A stretch of 64,000 bases of DNA from Marinomonas sp. IMCC 4694. Lineage in GTDB: Bacteria > Pseudomonadota > Gammaproteobacteria > Pseudomonadales > Marinomonadaceae. Each line of letters opens with the position of its first letter. The first letter of the stretch is position 1. Below the pieces are notes generated by a model, which searched no databases, was not told the origin of the DNA, and saw nothing but the letters and a program-made list of their open reading frames with translations. Where the stretch lies: NCBI RefSeq assembly GCF_008122525.1, contig NZ_VSRV01000001.1, positions 2,914,001-2,978,000 on the forward strand, written 5' to 3'. Below, in pieces: positions 63,173 to 64,000 of this stretch. The position numbers and the translations under genes were made by a program.

Positions 63173-64000
63173 GTCTCGGAATTTTACTTATTCTTTTAGT
63201 GATCGGCAGCCCCATTGCCTTTGCCATTTTATTGGGCGTTGTAGGTCATGTTTACACCCTTCCCTTTAACGTGAGTTTGGTGGCTCAGCGTATTTTTAGT
63301 GGGCTCGACTCGTTTTCTATTTTGGCCATTCCACTGTTTGTTTTGGCGGGTGAGTTGATGAACGAAAGCGGCATTACTGGCCGTATTATTAATTTTGCCA
63401 ATGCTTTAGTCGGCCACATGAAGGCGGGGCTTGCGCATGTAAATATTTGGGCATCGGTCATCTTTGCAGGTTTGTCCGGTTCAGCGGTCGCCGACACCTC
63501 AGCGCTGGGTCGCGTGTTCATTCCAACCATGGAAAAAGAAGGCTATCCTCGTGCGTTTGCCGCGGCATTAACGGCCGCATCGTCGGTGATTGGCCCGATG
63601 ATTCCCCCAAGTATTCCGGTGATTATTTATGCACTAATCACGACCGGCGTGTCAGTGCCTGCGTTGTTTCTTGCTGGTGTTACGCCAGGTTTGTTCTTGG
63701 CGGTTGGTTTGTCTATCTATGTGTATTTTTTTGCTGGACACTACGCGCCACTGAAGGCAAAACTGTCAATGAAAGAGCGCTGGAAGGCCTTTGTTGACGC
63801 ATGGATTCCACTTTTCATGCCGGTGTTTATTGTCGGCTCTATTTTAACCGGTATTGTTACGCCCACCGAAGCGGCGGCGTTTGCGGCGGCGTATGCTTTA
63901 CTAGCCGGCATATTCATTCTAAAAAGTCTGCACTTATCCAGCTTGCCGCGAATTTTCATGCGCGCGATGCGTGATTCGTCGGTGATATTGATTGTGATTG
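63166..64000 (+). CDS. dctM: TRAP transporter large membrane subunit DctM (cut by window edge)
   Basis: The first 278 residues of DctM are visible, open to the window end. Features are MLGLGILLILLVIGSPIAFAILLGVV, FSILAIPLFVLAGELMNESGITGRIINFANALVGHMKAGLAHVNIWASVIFAGLSGSAVADTSALG, and AASSVIGPMIPPSIPVIIYA, all classic for this Na+-coupled permease subunit. It starts inside the end of dctQ. The remaining C-terminal third lies outside. Confidence 0.93.
   Translation, partial: MLGLGILLILLVIGSPIAFAILLGVVGHVYTLPFNVSLVAQRIFSGLDSFSILAIPLFVLAGELMNESGITGRIINFANALVGHMKAGLAHVNIWASVIFAGLSGSAVADTSALGRVFIPTMEKEGYPRAFAAALTAASSVIGPMIPPSIPVIIYALITTGVSVPALFLAGVTPGLFLAVGLSIYVYFFAGHYAPLKAKLSMKERWKAFVDAWIPLFMPVFIVGSILTGIVTPTEAAAFAAAYALLAGIFILKSLHLSSLPRIFMRAMRDSSVILIVI

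Overview
The window looks like a chromosomal segment of a marine gammaproteobacterium, most likely Marinomonas or a close Oceanospirillaceae relative. This is an inference from protein style, from moderate base composition, and from the density of TRAP, tripartite tricarboxylate (TTT) and ABC transporters combined with aromatic catabolism. No rRNA, tRNA or CRISPR was seen.

Region 1 (1-9300) is an accessory zone read mostly on the minus strand. It holds a partial AAA ATPase, a decayed IS5-type transposase, two tandem DUF262 (GmrSD-like) genes, a YqiA-like hydrolase, an unknown gene with a 9-bp tandem repeat, a truncated SNF2-type helicase and a HutC-like repressor without hut genes. The second DUF262 gene is split by a 1.4-kb IS. 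The insertion site can be reconstructed, and removing the IS plus one copy of the target duplication restores a reading frame of about 669 codons.

Region 2 (9400-17700) carries cytochrome b561, a Xaa-Pro dipeptidase, and an inositol-like group: a LacI regulator, an IolG-like dehydrogenase, an IolE/IolH-like TIM barrel and a sugar-binding protein. No ABC permease or ATPase follows the binding protein. It ends in a terminator and then an IS5-family element.

Region 3 (17700-31600) has TTT transporter copy 1, then a LacI regulator with three matching operator-like sites controlling a sugar ABC operon (binding protein, two permeases, clan GH-J hydrolase, ATPase). A REP-like palindrome forms the end of the ATPase gene. 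A chemoreceptor gene follows, split by an IS3 element.

Region 4 (31600-64000) is a large hydroaromatic and aromatic catabolic cluster. The early steps are two NAD-type shikimate/quinate dehydrogenases, a type II dehydroquinase (AroQ) and a fused 3-dehydroshikimate dehydratase (QuiC), which together would give protocatechuate. Protocatechuate would then enter the 4,5-meta-cleavage route: two LigAB dioxygenases, LigC, LigI, GalD, LigJ and LigK, ending in pyruvate and oxaloacetate. Uptake genes include TTT copy 2, two AEC carriers and a TRAP system cut by the window edge. Regulators are a PcaQ-like LysR, an IclR, an FCD-type GntR and an unusual LysR with two N-terminal helix-turn-helix domains. 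Two KstD-like flavoproteins, a NIPSNAP protein and another TIM barrel in this cluster have no assigned step and are the best candidates for undescribed chemistry.

A recurring design is a hairpin or terminator directly after the substrate-binding-protein gene and before the membrane genes. It is seen in all four complete transporter operons.
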